The notes under the pieces are model-generated. The model was given only the letters and a program-made list of their open reading frames with translations. It was not told the origin of the DNA and did no database searches. Made by a program: the position numbers and the translations under genes. Shown here one piece after another: positions 7,394 to 17,000 of a stretch of 24,044 bases of DNA. Source of the DNA: CBIHON01 sp966211965. Its GTDB lineage: Bacteria; Pseudomonadota; Gammaproteobacteria; Burkholderiales; Burkholderiaceae_D. Numbering within the stretch: position 1 is the first letter of the stretch; every line of letters starts with the position of its first letter. The stretch lies in NCBI GenBank assembly GCA_966211965.1, contig CBIHON010000061.1, positions 1 through 24,044 of the forward strand, written 5' to 3'.

Positions 7394-8797
7394 TTAGCGA
7401 AGCGCACGTACATCGACAAAATGACCTGCGATTCCAGCCGCCGCTGCCATCGCGGGCGAAACCAGATGAGTGCGGCCGCCCTGCCCCTGCCGTCCTTCGA
7501 AATTACGATTCGAGGTCGACGCACAACGCTCTCCTGGTTCCAGACGGTCTGCATTCATCGCCAGGCACATCGAGCATCCCGGCTCGCGCCATTCAAAACC
7601 CGCATCCTTGAAAATCTTGTCCAGTCCTTCGCGCTCGGCCTGCTCCTTGACCAGGCCGGAACCCGGCACCACCATCGCCAGCTTGACGTTCGATGCGCGG
7701 AATTTGCCGCGCACGACCGCAGCGGCGGCACGCAAGTCTTCGATACGTGAATTGGTACAGGAACCGATGAAGACCTTATCGATGCGAATATCGGCAATCG
7801 CGGTATTCGGCTTCAAGGCCATGTAGACCAGCGCCTTCTCCATTGCGTCACGCTTGACCGCGTCCTTTTCCTTATCCGGATCAGGCACGCGGTCATCGAT
7901 GGCGACCACCATTTCCGGGGAAGTGCCCCAGGTCACCTGCGGCTTGATCTCGGCCGCGTTCAGAGTGACCACCAGATCGAACTTGGCGCCCGCGTCGGAA
8001 TGCAACGTGCGCCAGTATTCGACTGCGCGATCCCAGTGCGGGCCGACCGGAGAGAAAGGACGTCCCTTGATGTAGTTGATCGTGATGTCATCCACTGCGA
8101 TCATGCCGGCACGGGCGCCGGCTTCGATCGCCATGTTACAGATCGTCATGCGCCCCTCCATCGACAGCGCACGGATGGAACTGCCGGCAAATTCGATCGC
8201 ATAGCCGGTGCCGCCGGCCGTACCGATCTTGCCGATCACGGCAAGCACGATATCCTTGGCGGTCACGCCGAAAGGCAGCGCGCCATCAACCTGAACCAGC
8301 ATGGATTTCGATTTCTTGGTCAGCAGGGTTTGCGTGGCCAGCACATGTTCGACTTCGGAGGTGCCGATGCCGTGCGCCAGGCAGCCGAATGCGCCATGGG
8401 TGGAAGTATGCGAGTCGCCGCATACCACGGTCATGCCCGGCAGCGTCGCTCCCTGCTCAGGCCCGATCACATGGACGATGCCCTGGCGCTTGTCGCGCAT
8501 ATTGAAATAAGTCAGGCCGTATTCTTTGGCATTGGCGTCCAGCGTCTCTACCTGCAGTCGGGATACCTGGTCGGCGATGCCGCCGGCGCGATCGGTGGTG
8601 GGCACATTGTGATCCGCCACCATCAGATTGGCCGCCACGCGCCATGGCTTGCGGCCGGCCAGTTTCAGGCCTTCGAAGGCTTGCGGACTGGTGACTTCAT
8701 GCAGCAGATGGCGGTCAATGTACAGGATGGTCGTGCCGTCATCGCCGGTGTGGACCACGTGCGAATCCCAGAGTTTGTCGTAGAGCGTTTGAGCCAT
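7394..8797 (-). CDS. leuC: 3-isopropylmalate dehydratase large subunit
   Basis: The 467-residue LeuC is the iron-sulfur subunit of isopropylmalate isomerase in leucine synthesis. The three 4Fe-4S cysteine ligands are visible: C347 in IGSCTNSR, and C408 and C411 in GCSMCLAMN. Other aconitase-superfamily signatures include VCGDSHTSTHGAFG (125-138) and the C-terminal EGRQGQGGRTHLVSPAMAAAA. The length is typical of the family. It starts at ATG 8795-8797 with a modest GGA Shine-Dalgarno. It is the first gene of the leuC-ecn-leuD-leuB-asd cluster, with an extended -10 promoter candidate about 50 bases upstream. Confidence 0.98.
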   Translation of the reverse strand: MAQTLYDKLWDSHVVHTGDDGTTILYIDRHLLHEVTSPQAFEGLKLAGRKPWRVAANLMVADHNVPTTDRAGGIADQVSRLQVETLDANAKEYGLTYFNMRDKRQGIVHVIGPEQGATLPGMTVVCGDSHTSTHGAFGCLAHGIGTSEVEHVLATQTLLTKKSKSMLVQVDGALPFGVTAKDIVLAVIGKIGTAGGTGYAIEFAGSSIRALSMEGRMTICNMAIEAGARAGMIAVDDITINYIKGRPFSPVGPHWDRAVEYWRTLHSDAGAKFDLVVTLNAAEIKPQVTWGTSPEMVVAIDDRVPDPDKEKDAVKRDAMEKALVYMALKPNTAIADIRIDKVFIGSCTNSRIEDLRAAAAVVRGKFRASNVKLAMVVPGSGLVKEQAEREGLDKIFKDAGFEWREPGCSMCLAMNADRLEPGERCASTSNRNFEGRQGQGGRTHLVSPAMAAAAGIAGHFVDVRALR

Positions 8798-8844
8798 GAT
8801 CCAAAAACGTGCAGAATTGCACTAATGTGAAAAAATAGTCTTTG

Positions 8845-8853
8845 ATTATGCCA
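8845..8853 (-). promoter_or_regulatory. Candidate extended -10 promoter for leuC operon
   Basis: The minus strand reads TGGCATAAT, fitting an extended -10 element (TGN followed by CATAAT). A convincing -35 is not visible at the right spacing, which is tolerated for extended -10 promoters. Transcription would begin near 8838 and leave a leader of about 40 bases before the leuC ATG. Confidence 0.4.
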
Positions 8854-8892
8854 TATTTGTGCGACGCAATAGCAAGCCGGGCATTCATGCGC

Positions 8893-10074
8893 TCAGCTTG
8901 CCGCCGGCCGCACGGCAGGATGCGCTTGCCACCGATACGAGAATGCAGCCGCCGCCGCGCCGCCAAGGGCGAACAAGGCCGCCATCAGAAACACCGCCTG
9001 CGCACCGAAGCCATCCCAAAAGGCACTCAGAATCAGGCCGCCCACGGTCCCGCCCAATCCATATGAGATGCTGATGAAAAGCGCCTGACCGCGCGCCTGC
9101 AACGGCCCGGAAAACCAGCGCTGCAAGGTCATTACCGAAGCAGAATGATGCACGCCGAAGGTCGCTGCGTGCAGTACCTGCGCGACCAGCAGCCAAAACA
9201 GCGATTGCGCGCAAAAGCCGATCATCAGGAAGCGCACGACGGCAATCAACAAGCTGGCCAGCATTAGCTTGCGTACCCCGAAGCGGCGGAATATCGGCGC
9301 CTGGTAATAGAAAAACACGATCTCGGCCACCACGCCCAAGGACCACATCAGCCCAATCACCGTTTTACTATAGTCGAGCTGCGCCAGGTACAAGGAATAA
9401 AAAACGTACAGCGCGGAGTGCGCCGAGATCATCAGGAAGGTCGAGGTAAAAAACGCAAAAACCTCGCGCCGCTTCAACAAGGCCAGCACCGATGGCACCT
9501 CCTGCTGCGCATGGGTCTGCGCCGTCTCCTGCATGCGCAGGCTTGCGGCCAGCACCAGCGCCAGCATCAGGAAGGCGACCCACGGCATCAGGTCGATTCC
9601 GCGCCAATCGAGCAAATGGCCGGCGCAAGTCACCGACACGATGAAGCCGACCGACCCCCACAGCCGCAAGCGTCCATAGTGGGTCAGGTCGCCTCGCATT
9701 TCGGACAGCATCAAGGCTTCCGACAACGGCCCCTGCGCGCTGGTGAAGGTATTGATCGCCACCATCACCACGAAAAACTGGGTAAAAGTCTGACCGAAAA
9801 ACAGGCCCGAAAACACCGCCAAGGCCGCCATTGCCGTGATGCGCAGCACCGTCACGCGCTTTTGGCTATGGTCGGCGACCCAGCCCCACAGGTTGGGGCC
9901 GAAAATCCGCATCACCTGCATGAGCGACATCAGCACACCGATTTGCGCCGCAGTTAAACCCTTCTCCGCAAAATATAGGCTTGCATAGGGCGAAAACACG
10001 CCGACGAAACCGTAATAGGCGAAAAAGAAAAAGGCGAAATTAAAGGACTGTTTAGGCCAGGATAGGTGCGGCAC
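8893..10074 (-). CDS. MFS transporter, HcaT/MFS_1-like family
   Basis: This 393-residue, 12-helix major facilitator protein resembles the HcaT (3-phenylpropionate transporter-like) MFS_1-like group. The N-terminus SFNFAFFFFAYYGFVGVFSPYASLYF and the loop GPNLWGWVADHSQKR (a motif-A equivalent between helices 2 and 3) fit that family. The YGRLRLWGSVGFI stretch near helix 5 is also typical. The two halves are joined by a short cytoplasmic linker around residues 190-205. The substrate cannot be told from sequence. The start is GTG at 10072-10074; its Shine-Dalgarno is poor, but there is no better in-frame start near the first helix. It is 79 bases after aroC on the same strand and 95 bases before leuC. 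Confidence 0.88.
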   Translation of the reverse strand: MPHLSWPKQSFNFAFFFFAYYGFVGVFSPYASLYFAEKGLTAAQIGVLMSLMQVMRIFGPNLWGWVADHSQKRVTVLRITAMAALAVFSGLFFGQTFTQFFVVMVAINTFTSAQGPLSEALMLSEMRGDLTHYGRLRLWGSVGFIVSVTCAGHLLDWRGIDLMPWVAFLMLALVLAASLRMQETAQTHAQQEVPSVLALLKRREVFAFFTSTFLMISAHSALYVFYSLYLAQLDYSKTVIGLMWSLGVVAEIVFFYYQAPIFRRFGVRKLMLASLLIAVVRFLMIGFCAQSLFWLLVAQVLHAATFGVHHSASVMTLQRWFSGPLQARGQALFISISYGLGGTVGGLILSAFWDGFGAQAVFLMAALFALGGAAAAAFSYRWQAHPAVRPAAS

Positions 10075-10134
10075 GAGAATTATTTTCGGATGCGGCAGCT
10101 TCGGTCGCGGGCGGGAACCCCCTCAACCGCACTA

Positions 10135-10150
10135 CACCTGCCGACAGGTG
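10135..10150. other. Short hairpin between aroC and MFS gene
   Basis: A 6-bp perfect stem, CACCTG and CAGGTG, with loop CCGA, begins four bases past the aroC stop on the minus strand. No T-run follows, so it is unlikely to be an efficient intrinsic terminator. It may only stabilise the aroC transcript end. Confidence 0.3.
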
Positions 10151-10153
10151 AAC

Positions 10154-11254
10154 TTATACAATTTTGCGGGGAATCCTGGGTGTATCAACCCGCACATCGC
10201 CGCATTGCGCCCGATATCTTAAGGCATGATCCATCAACACCAGTGCCAGCATCGCTTCCGCGATCGGCGTGGCCCGTATGCCGACGCAGGGGTCATGGCG
10301 GCCAAAAGTCTCGACCAGGATCGGATTGCCGTTCTTGTCGATCGAACGGCGCGGAGTCCGGATGCTGGAAGTCGGCTTGATCGCAATCGAAACCGTGATG
10401 TCCTGGCCGGTGGAGATTCCGCCCAGCACGCCGCCTGCGTTATTGGTAACGAAGCCTTCCGGCGTCAATTCATCGCCGTGCTCGCTGCCTTTTTGCGCGA
10501 CAGATTGAAAGCCGGCGCCAATTTCCACCCCCTTGACTGCATTGATGCCCATCATCGCGTAAGCAATCTCGGCATCGAGCTTGTCGTAGATTGGCTCGCC
10601 CAAACCCGCCGGCACGTTCTCGGCCACCACCTCGATGCGGGCGCCGCAGGAGTCGCCGTCCTTGCGCAGGTTATCCATATAGGCTTCCAATTGCGGGATA
10701 ACGGTGGCGTTGGCGGCAAAAAACGGGTTTTGCGGCACATGCTCCCATGCCTCGAATGGGATCGGTATTTCGCCCAACTGGCTCATGCAGCCCTTGAAGG
10801 TGGTGCCATATTGCTCATGCAGCCACTTCCGTGCAATCGCCGCCGCACCGACCACCGGTGCCGTCAGCCGTGCGGAAGAGCGGCCGCCGCCCCTGGGATC
10901 ACGGATGCCGTACTTGTGCCAGTATGTGTAGTCGGCATGGCCAGGGCGGAAGGTGTCGACGATATTGCCGTAGTCCTTGCTGCGCTGGTCTTCATTGCGG
11001 ATCAGCAGTGCGATCGGCGTACCGGTTGTCTTGCCGTCAAATACGCCTGAGAGGATTTCCACCGTATCGGACTCCTGGCGCTGCGTCACATGACGCGAGG
11101 TGCCGGGCTTGCGGCGGTCGAGTTCCGGCTGGATATCGGCTTCCGTCAGCGCCATGCCGGGGGGGCAGCCGTCAATCACGCAGCCGATGCCGGGGCCGTG
11201 GGATTCGCCAAAGGTTGTGACGGTAAACAGGGTGCCAAAAGTATTGCCGGACAT
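10154..11254 (-). CDS. aroC: Chorismate synthase
   Basis: The 366-residue product is chorismate synthase, the FMN-dependent last step of the shikimate pathway (EPSP to chorismate) that feeds aromatic amino acids, folate and quinones. The family opening MSGNTFGTLFTVTTFGESHG (signature histidine H19) sets the start at ATG 11252-11254. The frame stays open upstream to 11455, but that extension is not family-like. Further signatures are RDPRGGGRSSARLTA and the C-terminal GRHDPCVGIRATPIAEAM. No clear Shine-Dalgarno precedes the ATG. An extended -10 candidate (TGGTAGAAT) lies 32 bases upstream, so the gene probably has its own promoter with a short leader. It is followed on the same strand by the MFS gene. 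Confidence 0.97.
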   Translation of the reverse strand: MSGNTFGTLFTVTTFGESHGPGIGCVIDGCPPGMALTEADIQPELDRRKPGTSRHVTQRQESDTVEILSGVFDGKTTGTPIALLIRNEDQRSKDYGNIVDTFRPGHADYTYWHKYGIRDPRGGGRSSARLTAPVVGAAAIARKWLHEQYGTTFKGCMSQLGEIPIPFEAWEHVPQNPFFAANATVIPQLEAYMDNLRKDGDSCGARIEVVAENVPAGLGEPIYDKLDAEIAYAMMGINAVKGVEIGAGFQSVAQKGSEHGDELTPEGFVTNNAGGVLGGISTGQDITVSIAIKPTSSIRTPRRSIDKNGNPILVETFGRHDPCVGIRATPIAEAMLALVLMDHALRYRAQCGDVRVDTPRIPRKIV

Positions 11255-11285
11255 GGTGAGAAATATGGATGGGGTGAAAGACGCC

Positions 11286-11294
11286 ATTCTACCA
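11286..11294 (-). promoter_or_regulatory. Candidate extended -10 promoter for aroC
   Basis: The minus strand reads TGGTAGAAT, which is TGN plus a near-consensus -10 (TAGAAT). Transcription would start near 11279, giving a leader of about 25 bases before the aroC ATG. No good -35 is visible. Confidence 0.45.
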
Positions 11295-11733
11295 GCGCAA
11301 GACCTTTCGGGAACGGACTTTGGCAACCTGCCTGCCCTATTCTGTCGACGATCTGCGTATGAGCAGTGGTGGACTTGAATTCGTTGAGGGCGCGATTGAA
11401 ATCCTTGAGCAAGGCACAACAAACATTTTATGACCCGTTGCCTCTCGATAGGCATGTCTGCTGGATTCCAGCAGGTTTATACGCCAAGCCTGGAACACCG
11501 CGCTGAAAACGCCTAGTCGGCAAAAACATAAGAGGGAAAGAAACGCTTGTCAACGCAACCCGCAGCCCGTCCAGGTTGGAGCAATGGAAAAAATTACAAC
11601 AACCGCCAGTTACCAGGCTTGGAACGCAATCTGCTGAAGCAGTAGCCACAGCGCATAATGCCGCAGCGGGAACCGGTGAGGCGAAAGTGCAAACTCTCCA
11701 CAATCAATACATCAGACGCAGGGCGATTGCCTA
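11295..11733. other. Divergent intergenic region, no recognised gene
   Basis: This stretch separates minus-strand aroC from the plus-strand signalling gene. Frames are open on both strands but none has a recognisable family match or a good start. It contains two neighbouring hairpins: a 5-bp stem TGCCT/AGGCA (about 11439-11454) and a perfect 7-bp stem CTGCTGG-ATT-CCAGCAG (11458-11474). Neither is followed by a T-run. A 17-codon plus-strand frame MEKITTTASYQAWNAIC begins at 11584 behind a GGAG, but the spacing is too short to be convincing. It could hold regulatory sites or a degraded gene. Confidence 0.4.
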
Positions 11734-11772
11734 TATACTGTTTCTACACAAGAATATTTTAGAATCTTGGAG
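11734..11772 (+). promoter_or_regulatory. Candidate promoter and RBS for the EAL response regulator
   Basis: TATACT at 11734-11739 is a good -10 hexamer, but no clear -35 is present 16-18 bases upstream. The start point would be near 11746, giving a leader of about 35 bases. A GGAG Shine-Dalgarno at 11769-11772 sits eight bases before the ATG at 11781. A second hexamer, TAGAAT at 11760-11765, is too close to the RBS to be useful. Confidence 0.35.
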
Positions 11773-11780
11773 ACGTATAA

Positions 11781-14018
11781 ATGAGCACACCGGTCCCGCC
11801 TTCCGAAGACGATCTCGTCTTCCTGGATGAAAGCCCGCCGTCCAGTGCTGCAACGACCACAACAACGCCCGGTGTATGGCGTGTAATGATCATCGACGAC
11901 GACGCGGACGTCCACTCGGCTACAACTTTCGCGCTCGGCAACCTGGAAATGCAGCATCGCCCGCTGGAATTCCTGCATGCCTATTCGGCTGCCGAAGCCC
12001 GCGAACTGCTGAAATTCGAGCAAGACATCGCGGTCATCCTGCTCGACGTCGTAATGGAGAAGGAAGACGCCGGCCTGCAATTGGTCCGCTACATCCGCGA
12101 AACCCTCGGATTGTCCGAAGTCCGTATCATCCTGCGCACCGGGCAACCCGGCTATGCCCCGGAAATCGATGCGATCCGCGATTTCGACATCAATGATTAC
12201 AAGACCAAGTCCGAGCTGACCCGGATCAAATTGTTCACCACCGTCACCGCGGCAATCCGCTCCTACGAACAAATCCGTGCCATCAATGCCAGCCGCCGCG
12301 GCTTGGATCTGATCGTACGCGCCAGCACGGAACTGATGGGTCTGCATGGCTTGCAGAATTTTGCGGCCGGCGTCATTACCCAAATCGCAGGATTGCTCGG
12401 CCTCGAAGCGGAAGGACTGTTGTGCGTACAAGAAAATATCGACGGCAAAGGCGCCGAACTGTTCGTGATCGCTGCGGCAGGCGATTATCTGGACGCCATC
12501 AACAAACCTGTTGCCGCGCTCGGCGACACACGCATCGCCGATGCGCTGGCGGCAGCGCTTCTGCAGCGCCGCAATATTTACGACAGCGATTTCACCGCCT
12601 TGTATTTCGCCGGCAAGGGCCAGCGCGACTTTGCGGCCTTCCTGAATACGGATATGCCGCTCAACGAGATCGATCAACGCCTGCTTGAGGTTTTCTGCAG
12701 CAATATTTCGGTCGGGCTGGAAAATGTCCTGCTGGTGACGCGCCTGCACAATTTCGCCTTTTACGACCAGTTGACCAAGCTGCCCAATCGCACGCGGCTG
12801 GTCGAGATCCTGAACGAAACACTGGCGGCTCCCTGCGGCGAAACCACCCTGGCCTTGGTCGATATCGATCATTTTTCCGAAACGAATGACGCGCTCGGCC
12901 ATCAGTTCGGCGACATGCTGCTGCTGGCGGTAGCAGCCCGGCTGCAATCGCATGCGGATGCCCACATCACGGTGGCGCGGATCGGCAGCGATACGTTCGG
13001 CGTGCTGGGCCATGCCAGCCATGTGAATCCGGCGATGATCCAGGCGCAATTCGGCATCCCCTTCAGTATCGACGGCCAGGAAGTACAACTTTCCGCCACC
13101 GCCGGACTGGTGCGCCTGCAGGATTATGAAGGCGCCGGCTCCGATGCCCTGAAGGACGGCGACATCGCACTCAAGCGTGCCAAGCTGCAGCAACGCACCG
13201 GCCATTTTTATTTCTCACGCAGCATGGCAGTGGATATCCGCGAGCGTGTGAGAATGATGTATGCACTGCGCGCCGCGTTCGAGGAACGCCGCTTGTTCGT
13301 GGTATATCAACCGCAAATCGATCTATATACACGGCAATGCAAAGGCGCAGAAGCCTTGCTGCGCTGGAAAGCCGAAGATGGCAGCTTCGTCCCTCCCGAT
13401 CAATTCATTCCGATCGCCGAATACTCCGGGCTGATCATCGAGATCGGCGAATGGGTCATGCACGAGGCCTGCCGCGAGCTGGTCAAACTGCGCAGCCTCG
13501 GCCACAACGACTTCACGATGTCGATCAACGTATCGCAGGTACAGTTCCGCCATCCGCGCTTTCTCGACATGCTGCGCGGCGCGCTGGAACAAACCAAGGC
13601 GCCGCCCGCCTTCATCGAACTCGAAATCACCGAGTCGATGGCGATGGAAGAGCCCGATGCCCTGATCAAACTGCTGGAACAGATCAAGCAGACCGGCGTG
13701 AGCATTGCAATCGATGATTTCGGCACCGGCTTTTCCTCGCTCAGCTATCTTCAGCAATTGCAAGTCGACCGGCTCAAGATCGACCGCGCGTTCGTCACCG
13801 AAATCACCAATTCGTCGCGCGGCAGCAGCATTGCCGAAATGGTGATCCAGCTGGGACGCAATCTCGGACTCTCGGTCATCGCCGAAGGCGTCGAAGACGA
13901 ACGCCAGGCGGCCATCCTGACCGCGCTCGGCTGCCCTTTGGCGCAAGGCTACCTGTTCGCGCGCGGTATGGCGGCACAGGACTTGACCGCCTGGCTGCAA
14001 AATTACAGGCTGTCCTGA
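11781..14018 (+). CDS. Response regulator: REC, DUF3369-like, degenerate GGDEF, EAL
   Basis: This 745-residue cytoplasmic protein probably hydrolyses cyclic di-GMP under phosphorylation control. The receiver domain spans about 33-165, with acidic pocket D40/D41, phospho-acceptor D89 (VILLDVVM), T120 and K143. A DUF3369-like helical/GAF-type segment follows (about 166-320, RGLDLIVRASTELMGLHGLQNFAAGVITQI, shown here only in part: LDLIVRASTELMGLHG). The GGDEF domain (about 322-480) has GSDTF (402-406) in place of the signature, losing the catalytic acidic residue, so cyclase activity is unlikely. The EAL domain (about 490-742) keeps the expected catalytic set: E524-A-L, N583, E615, D645/D646 (DDFGTGFSS), K666, E702 and Q722. 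ATG 11781 has a GGAG Shine-Dalgarno. The adjacent downstream gene is a histidine kinase, 55 bases away, suggesting a cognate two-component pair. Confidence 0.93.
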   Translation: MSTPVPPSEDDLVFLDESPPSSAATTTTTPGVWRVMIIDDDADVHSATTFALGNLEMQHRPLEFLHAYSAAEARELLKFEQDIAVILLDVVMEKEDAGLQLVRYIRETLGLSEVRIILRTGQPGYAPEIDAIRDFDINDYKTKSELTRIKLFTTVTAAIRSYEQIRAINASRRGLDLIVRASTELMGLHGLQNFAAGVITQIAGLLGLEAEGLLCVQENIDGKGAELFVIAAAGDYLDAINKPVAALGDTRIADALAAALLQRRNIYDSDFTALYFAGKGQRDFAAFLNTDMPLNEIDQRLLEVFCSNISVGLENVLLVTRLHNFAFYDQLTKLPNRTRLVEILNETLAAPCGETTLALVDIDHFSETNDALGHQFGDMLLLAVAARLQSHADAHITVARIGSDTFGVLGHASHVNPAMIQAQFGIPFSIDGQEVQLSATAGLVRLQDYEGAGSDALKDGDIALKRAKLQQRTGHFYFSRSMAVDIRERVRMMYALRAAFEERRLFVVYQPQIDLYTRQCKGAEALLRWKAEDGSFVPPDQFIPIAEYSGLIIEIGEWVMHEACRELVKLRSLGHNDFTMSINVSQVQFRHPRFLDMLRGALEQTKAPPAFIELEITESMAMEEPDALIKLLEQIKQTGVSIAIDDFGTGFSSLSYLQQLQVDRLKIDRAFVTEITNSSRGSSIAEMVIQLGRNLGLSVIAEGVEDERQAAILTALGCPLAQGYLFARGMAAQDLTAWLQNYRLS

Positions 14019-14073
14019 GACATGATGGCCTCGCCATCCGCCCCCCAGTCCTCACTGCGGTCGTGGAATTGAA

Positions 14074-17000
14074 ATGAACGGCCACACACTGACACTACGC
14101 CGTGCCATTGTGCTGACCGTAGTGCTCAGCCTGCTGGTTCCGGCGCTGCTGATCAGCGGTTACTCCTGGTACAGGAAATATAGCGAAGGCATCAGGAAGC
14201 AGACTCACGAATTACTCGAACTGAATGCCGACGTGCTCTCCAACGGCATGCAGGAACCGCTGTGGAACATCAACCAGGAAAGCGGAACCGCGCTGCTCAA
14301 CGCGATGATGTCGCGCAATGAAGATATCGTGCGCATCCAGGTGCGCGATAACGCGCTCGGCGTATTCGTTTCCGGCGAACGACCGGAACGGCGTGTCGGC
14401 TACACCGTCTCCAGCGAGCAGCCTGTCATCTATCGCGGCAACACCATCGGCTCGATCCAGATTGAAGTCGGCAGCGCCCGCTTGCAAAAAATCATCGTTG
14501 CCGGCTTGCTCGAACAGATGGCGTCACTCGGTACGCAGGTGGCGCTGTCGATTGCCTTGATCCTGCTCCTGCTTGAAGTGCGCCTGATCACGCCGCTGCA
14601 ACAGCTCGGCAAGGGCGCCAAACGCCTGGCCAGCCGCGAACTCGACGTCCCTTTCACATGGAAACGCCTGGACGAAATCGGCCTGCTCAGTCAACGCCTG
14701 GAAGACACCCGCATCAGCCTGCGCAAACTGTTCGGCGATCTGGAGCAGGACATCGACATGCGCAAGCGCATCGAGCAAGAGCTGCATCAGCGCGAAGAAC
14801 GCTTCCGGGTATTGGTTGAACAAAGCCCGATCGCGATCATCGAGTGGGACAAAAATTACTGCGTGCTCGAATGGAACGCTGCGGCGGAACACATTTTCGG
14901 CCATCCGCGCGCACAGGCGCTAGGCCGGCACGCCAGTTTCCTCGCGCCGGAAGAAAACCGTGAAGCCGTCGACGCAGTCTTTCGCAAACTGACTTCGGGC
15001 CAGGGCGTAATACATCGCGTATTTCAAAACCGCCGAGCCGACGGCGAAATCATTACCTGCCAATGGAGCAGCACGCGCATCGACGACAAAAGCACCGACA
15101 GCGGACGCCTGTTGTCGATGGCCGAAGACATCACTGAAAAACGCCGCGCCGAAGAAGCGCAGCTCCTGTCGGAGGCCAAATTCTCCGGTGCATTTCAATG
15201 CAACCCGGACTCGGTCGCCATTACCCGGCTCAGCGATGGCCTGGTAGTCGATGTAAACGAACATTTTGAATCCGTCACCGGTTTTAGCCGAGGCGAAACC
15301 GTCGGCAAGAGTACGCTGGAGCTGAATTTGTGGCTGCATCCGCAGGAGCAGGAAACCATGCTCAACCAACTGCTGCGCGACAACATGGTGCGGGATTTCC
15401 CCTGGAGCATGCGCACCAAGCATGGCGAGACCAGACAATGCCTTAACAATGCCACCATCTTCAGCATCGGCGGCGAGCCCTGCATCATGGCGGTCATCCG
15501 CGACATCACTGAACAGCGCCTGCTCGAAGAACAGAAAGCCGAGGCCGATCATGCCTTGCTGCGCTTGGCGCAAGGCACACGCGATATCGCAGGCAAATCC
15601 TTTTTCGAACTGCTATTGGCCGACCTCGCTTCCGCCTTGCGCACCGAACGCGCTTTCATCGGCCTGCGTCTGCAAGAGGCTCCCGATCGAATCAGAACTA
15701 TCGCCGCCCACCTGAGAGGAAACCCTGCCGACAATTTTGAATACCTGATTAACGGCGCCCCTTGCGAACACGTGATGGCAGGCGATATCTGCGTCTTTTC
15801 CAGCGGCATCCGGCAGCGCTTCCCGCAGGACCATGCCTTGGTCGGCCAAGACTGGGACAGTTATGCCGGTACCCCGCTGCGTGATGCCGAAGGCAATACC
15901 ATCGGCATCCTTGCAGTCATGCATACCCAGGCGTTGGGCAATCCCGACCTGGTGAGGTCCTTGCTGCAGGTATTCGGAGAGCGCGCCTCGGCCGAACTCG
16001 AACGCAAACGCGCAGAAGAGGCCTTGCGCACCAGCGAGCAGCGCTTCTCCACCATGTTTCAGTCATCCCCGGTTGCGATGTTTGTGACCCAGGTGAGCGG
16101 CGACAATGTGATCAAGGACGTCAACAGCGCTTTCGAGCGCCTGTTCCTGCGCCAGCGCAACATGGTAATCGGCAAAAATACGAAAGACTTGGATTTATAT
16201 GTCGATACGGCCGACCGCGAGACGCTGATCGGCGAAATGACGCACGCCGGCAGCACTCATGACCATGAAATCTGGATGCATCGCGGCGACGGACATCAGG
16301 TGCTGGTGCAGTTTTCCGGACACACCTTCCTTCTCTCCGGCGAAAAATTCGGCATCCTTGCCTGCCAGGACATCACCGACAAACGGCGCATCGAAAACGA
16401 AATCCGCGAACTCAATGCAACGCTGGAAGAACGGGTGGTCGAACGCACGGAAGAATTGCAGCGAGCCAACCAGGAACTGGCTGCCACGCTGCATACATTG
16501 AACATGGCGCAAGAAGAATTGGTGCGCAGCGAAAAGCTGGCAGCGCTCGGCTCATTGGTGGCCGGAATCGCGCACGAGCTCAACACGCCGATCGGCAACA
16601 GCCTGATGGTGGCAAGCACGCTGGTCGATCAAACCCGGGTGCTGGCCACCCAGTACGCCAGCAACGGCATCAAGCGCTCGACGCTGGAAAGCTATATCGG
16701 CGACGCGAGCAAAGCCGGCGATATCCTGGTGCGGAATTTGTACCGCGCCGCGAACCTGGTCACCAGTTTCAAACAGGTCGCGGTGGATCAGACCAGTTCG
16801 CAGCGGCGCAGCTTTTCGCTGGCCGAGACCATTTCCGAAATCATGCTGACCCTGTCACCGACGCTCAGAAAAACCGCGTTCGTCGTCAATCAGGATATTC
16901 CCGGCGATCTGCTGCTCGACAGCTATCCCGGCCCGCTGGGACAGGTGGTCACCAACCTGCTGAACAACGTCCTGCTGCATGCTTTTGACGGTCGCAGCGA

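Noticed and set aside
11255..11455. Upstream extension of the aroC frame
   Set aside because: Chorismate synthases begin at the MSGNTFG motif; the extension has no homology and spans the candidate promoter.
11584..11637. 17-codon frame MEKITTTASYQAWNAIC upstream of the signalling genes
   Set aside because: The GGAG is only two bases before the ATG, and nothing else supports translation.
11712..13205. A 497-codon minus-strand open frame opposite the EAL response regulator
   Set aside because: It is antisense to a gene with full domain motifs. Its product is a low-complexity Q/G/D/A-rich sequence without a family match, as expected from codon bias in a GC-rich gene.
13323..14000. A 225-codon minus-strand frame opposite the EAL domain
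   Set aside because: It is a shadow of the EAL coding region; every part is explained by the complementary strand and no motif is visible.
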